Made by a program: the position numbers and the translations under genes
Assembly: GCF_002871945.2 (NCBI RefSeq)
Contig: NZ_CP126963.1
Span: 1,426,001-1,490,000 of the forward strand
Length of the DNA stretch: 64,000 nt
Reading direction: 5' to 3'
From: Gleimia hominis
GTDB lineage: Bacteria > Actinomycetota > Actinomycetes > Actinomycetales > Actinomycetaceae
Shown here: positions 62,452 through 64,000 of the stretch, in pieces
How the letters are laid out: each line of letters opens with the position of its first letter
Numbering within the stretch: position 1 is the stretch's first letter
Notes under the pieces: generated by a model
What the model was told of the DNA's origin: nothing
What the model saw: the letters and a program-made list of their open reading frames with translations, nothing else
Databases searched by the model: none

Positions 62452-63335
62452 GACGTTTTTGGAACTGGCTCACACCCGAGCCACACAACACTGACCCGGA
62501 CGCAAGTAGTGTCCGGGTTTTGCGTATTAGCGGCACAATCGCTGAAGAATCCTGGTTCGATGATGACATCACACCCGCCATCTTCGCAGCCGAACTCAAC
62601 GCGGGTAGCGGGCCGGTGACGATCTGGCTCAACAGCCCGGGTGGTGATGTTGTGGCTGCGGCGCAGATCTACAACATGCTCATCGACTACCCAGGCGAGG
62701 TGACCGTCAATATCGACGGTATCGCCGCATCGGCCGCGTCCGTGATTGCAATGGCCGCATCCACCGTGGCTATGAGTCCGGTTTCGATGCTCATGATTCA
62801 TAACCCAGCGACGATGGCGGTTGGCGATAAGGACGAACTCGCACGTGCGATGAGCATGCTTGATTCGGTCAAAGACTCGATCCTGAATGCCTACCAGGAA
62901 AAGACGAACCTGAGCCGGGCGAAGCTGTCCAAGCTCATGGATGCCGAGACGTGGATGGATGCCCGTGCCGCGATTGACATGGGTTTCGCCGACGAACTCC
63001 TCACCGGCCAGCGCAACCCCGCCTTCGCGGTCGAACCCAAGAAGCCCGACGATGACCCGGATGACGACCCAGATGATGAGGACGAGGTCGACTCTCCAGA
63101 CGATCCAGACGAAGACGACGATGAGGAGCTGAAGCGGCAGGTGTTCCCACCCAAGAACGTGGGACAAGGCACGGTGTTTTCACGCCGAGCAGCCGAGCAA
63201 AAACTCGTCGCACACCTGACCGCCACATCACCGCCGAAGCCGGTGCGACCACCACACCCCACCGCTACTCCCGCCGTGCCTGTTGGTCGGCGGGTTCTTG
63301 ATTTGTACGCCGAACTAGCTAACCAACCCCACTGA
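62448..63335 (+). CDS. ClpP-type prohead protease, second copy
   Basis: A 295-residue protease. NSPGGDVVAAAQIYNM, IAASAASVIAMAA with the serine and MIHNPATMAVGD with the histidine are all present. The acidic linker (DDDPDDDPDDEDEVD) differs in length from the first copy, while the basic C-terminus is conserved. It probably processes capsid delta domains and also acts as scaffold. Confidence 0.93.
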   Translation: MRRFWNWLTPEPHNTDPDASSVRVLRISGTIAEESWFDDDITPAIFAAELNAGSGPVTIWLNSPGGDVVAAAQIYNMLIDYPGEVTVNIDGIAASAASVIAMAASTVAMSPVSMLMIHNPATMAVGDKDELARAMSMLDSVKDSILNAYQEKTNLSRAKLSKLMDAETWMDARAAIDMGFADELLTGQRNPAFAVEPKKPDDDPDDDPDDEDEVDSPDDPDEDDDEELKRQVFPPKNVGQGTVFSRRAAEQKLVAHLTATSPPKPVRPPHPTATPAVPVGRRVLDLYAELANQPH

Positions 63336-63349
63336 AAGGACCAACACTC

Positions 63350-64000
63350 ATGTCTACTTCACTTTCTGTTTCTGACCTTCGTACCAAGCGCGCAGATGTT
63401 TGGGAGAAGGCGAAGGCCTTCCTCGATGAGCGCCGCGATGCTACATCGGGCTGCTTGTCGGCTGAAGATGATCAGGCTTACGCGAAGATGGAAGCCGAGA
63501 TCGATTGTCTCACCAATGAAATCGCCCGTTCCGAACGTGCACTGCGCCGCGACGCCGACCTCGCCAAGGCAACCAACACGCCGCTGACCTCAATGCCAGG
63601 CATGAACCCTGATGATGAAGCCAAGCCGACTGCACCTCGAGCAACCGCCTCGTATAAGCGGGCGTTTTGGGATGCGATGCGACTGAACATTTCACCGATG
63701 GAAGTACGCAACGCACTGTCCGAGGGCGTCGATACCGAGGGCGGCTATCTGGTGCCTGACGAGTTTGAACGCACGCTGATCTCCTCACTGGAAGATCAGA
63801 ACATCATGCGCTCCTTGGCGAAGGTCATTCAAACCACCAGCGGGGATCGGAAGATCCCGGTCGTCTCCACGCATGGTACTGCTGGGTGGCTCGATGAAGG
63901 CAAGCCATATACAGAGTCAGATGAAGCCTTCACGCAGGTGACGCTGAGCGCGTTTAAGCTCGGCACCTTCCTCAAAATTTCAGAGGAACTCTTGAACGAT
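63350..64000 (+). CDS. Major capsid protein, second copy, truncated by the window edge
   Basis: The ATG at 63350 follows GAAAGGA and opens SVSDLRTKRADVWEKAKAFL, the same delta domain as in the first copy. The frame remains open to the right edge, 217 codons, through EGGYLVPDEFERTLISSL and SAFKLGTFLKISEELLND. The rest of the structural genes should lie beyond the window. Confidence 0.93.
   Translation, partial: MSTSLSVSDLRTKRADVWEKAKAFLDERRDATSGCLSAEDDQAYAKMEAEIDCLTNEIARSERALRRDADLAKATNTPLTSMPGMNPDDEAKPTAPRATASYKRAFWDAMRLNISPMEVRNALSEGVDTEGGYLVPDEFERTLISSLEDQNIMRSLAKVIQTTSGDRKIPVVSTHGTAGWLDEGKPYTESDEAFTQVTLSAFKLGTFLKISEELLND

Overview
The window looks like part of an actinobacterial chromosome, probably a member of the Actinomycetaceae or a close relative. 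The support is moderate GC, a flavin pair of the LLM oxidoreductase/FMN reductase type seen in corynebacteria and actinomycetes, actinobacterial-style secreted proteins and an HK97-type prophage. I cannot name the species from the sequence alone.

Positions 1 to about 13.6 kb are host genes. They begin with a 5'-truncated ROK-family gene and a convergent amidohydrolase. A compact minus-strand operon follows: a SorC/DeoR-type regulator, then deoC, a FucP-like permease, a DUF4432 mutarotase-like protein and a PfkB kinase. Together these form a deoxyribose uptake and catabolism set. Next come an FMN reductase/LLM oxidoreductase pair, small membrane and basic proteins, a frameshifted PTS_EIIC_2 transporter gene and a siderophore-interacting protein.

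Positions 13.7 to 26.1 kb are a mosaic of decayed prophage pieces and IS3-family remnants. They include fragments of a sigma-like phage gene, the large terminase (twice) and the portal N-terminus, then a full portal, ClpP-type prohead protease and major capsid module. Five two-gene cassettes are interleaved with these pieces: a secreted (or formerly secreted) protein followed by a tiny membrane or helical protein. The secreted proteins end in different domains: a prokaryotic phospholipase A2, a glycine-zipper hydrophobic tail, and others. At least two of them appear to share a beta-rich domain upstream of the variable end. I read this as a polymorphic-toxin/immunity or bacteriocin-like cargo family that occupies the terminase-portal junction of related prophages.

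Positions 26.3 to 35.6 kb are a minus-strand defence operon. In transcription order it encodes an NBR1-type Ig-like domain protein, an excisionase-type HTH protein, type III Mod and Res subunits, and a Hachiman-like pair (HamA with a DUF1837 domain, HamB helicase).

Positions 35.8 kb to the right edge are a more complete prophage. The replication block holds a sigma-like regulator, DUF2800, DUF2815, family A DNA polymerase, a Bro-N antirepressor, DUF4406, a primase-helicase, VRR-NUC, an SNF2 helicase and a second sigma-like protein. The packaging and modification block holds HNH, small terminase, a SAM synthetase, two DNA methyltransferases and the large terminase. The start of the structural block holds portal, protease and a partial capsid gene. 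Cargo genes interrupt it at typical moron sites: an Abi-family HEPN gene after the polymerase, a peptidoglycan-binding/DUF1906 protein with a membrane neighbour, a DfsB/ClbS-like gene beside the small terminase, and an unknown minus-strand gene between terminase and portal. The portal-protease-capsid module occurs twice in direct orientation about 39.7 kb apart. Several repeats, one candidate structured RNA and a candidate replication origin lie in the intergenic gaps. No integrase, tRNA, rRNA or CRISPR array was found.
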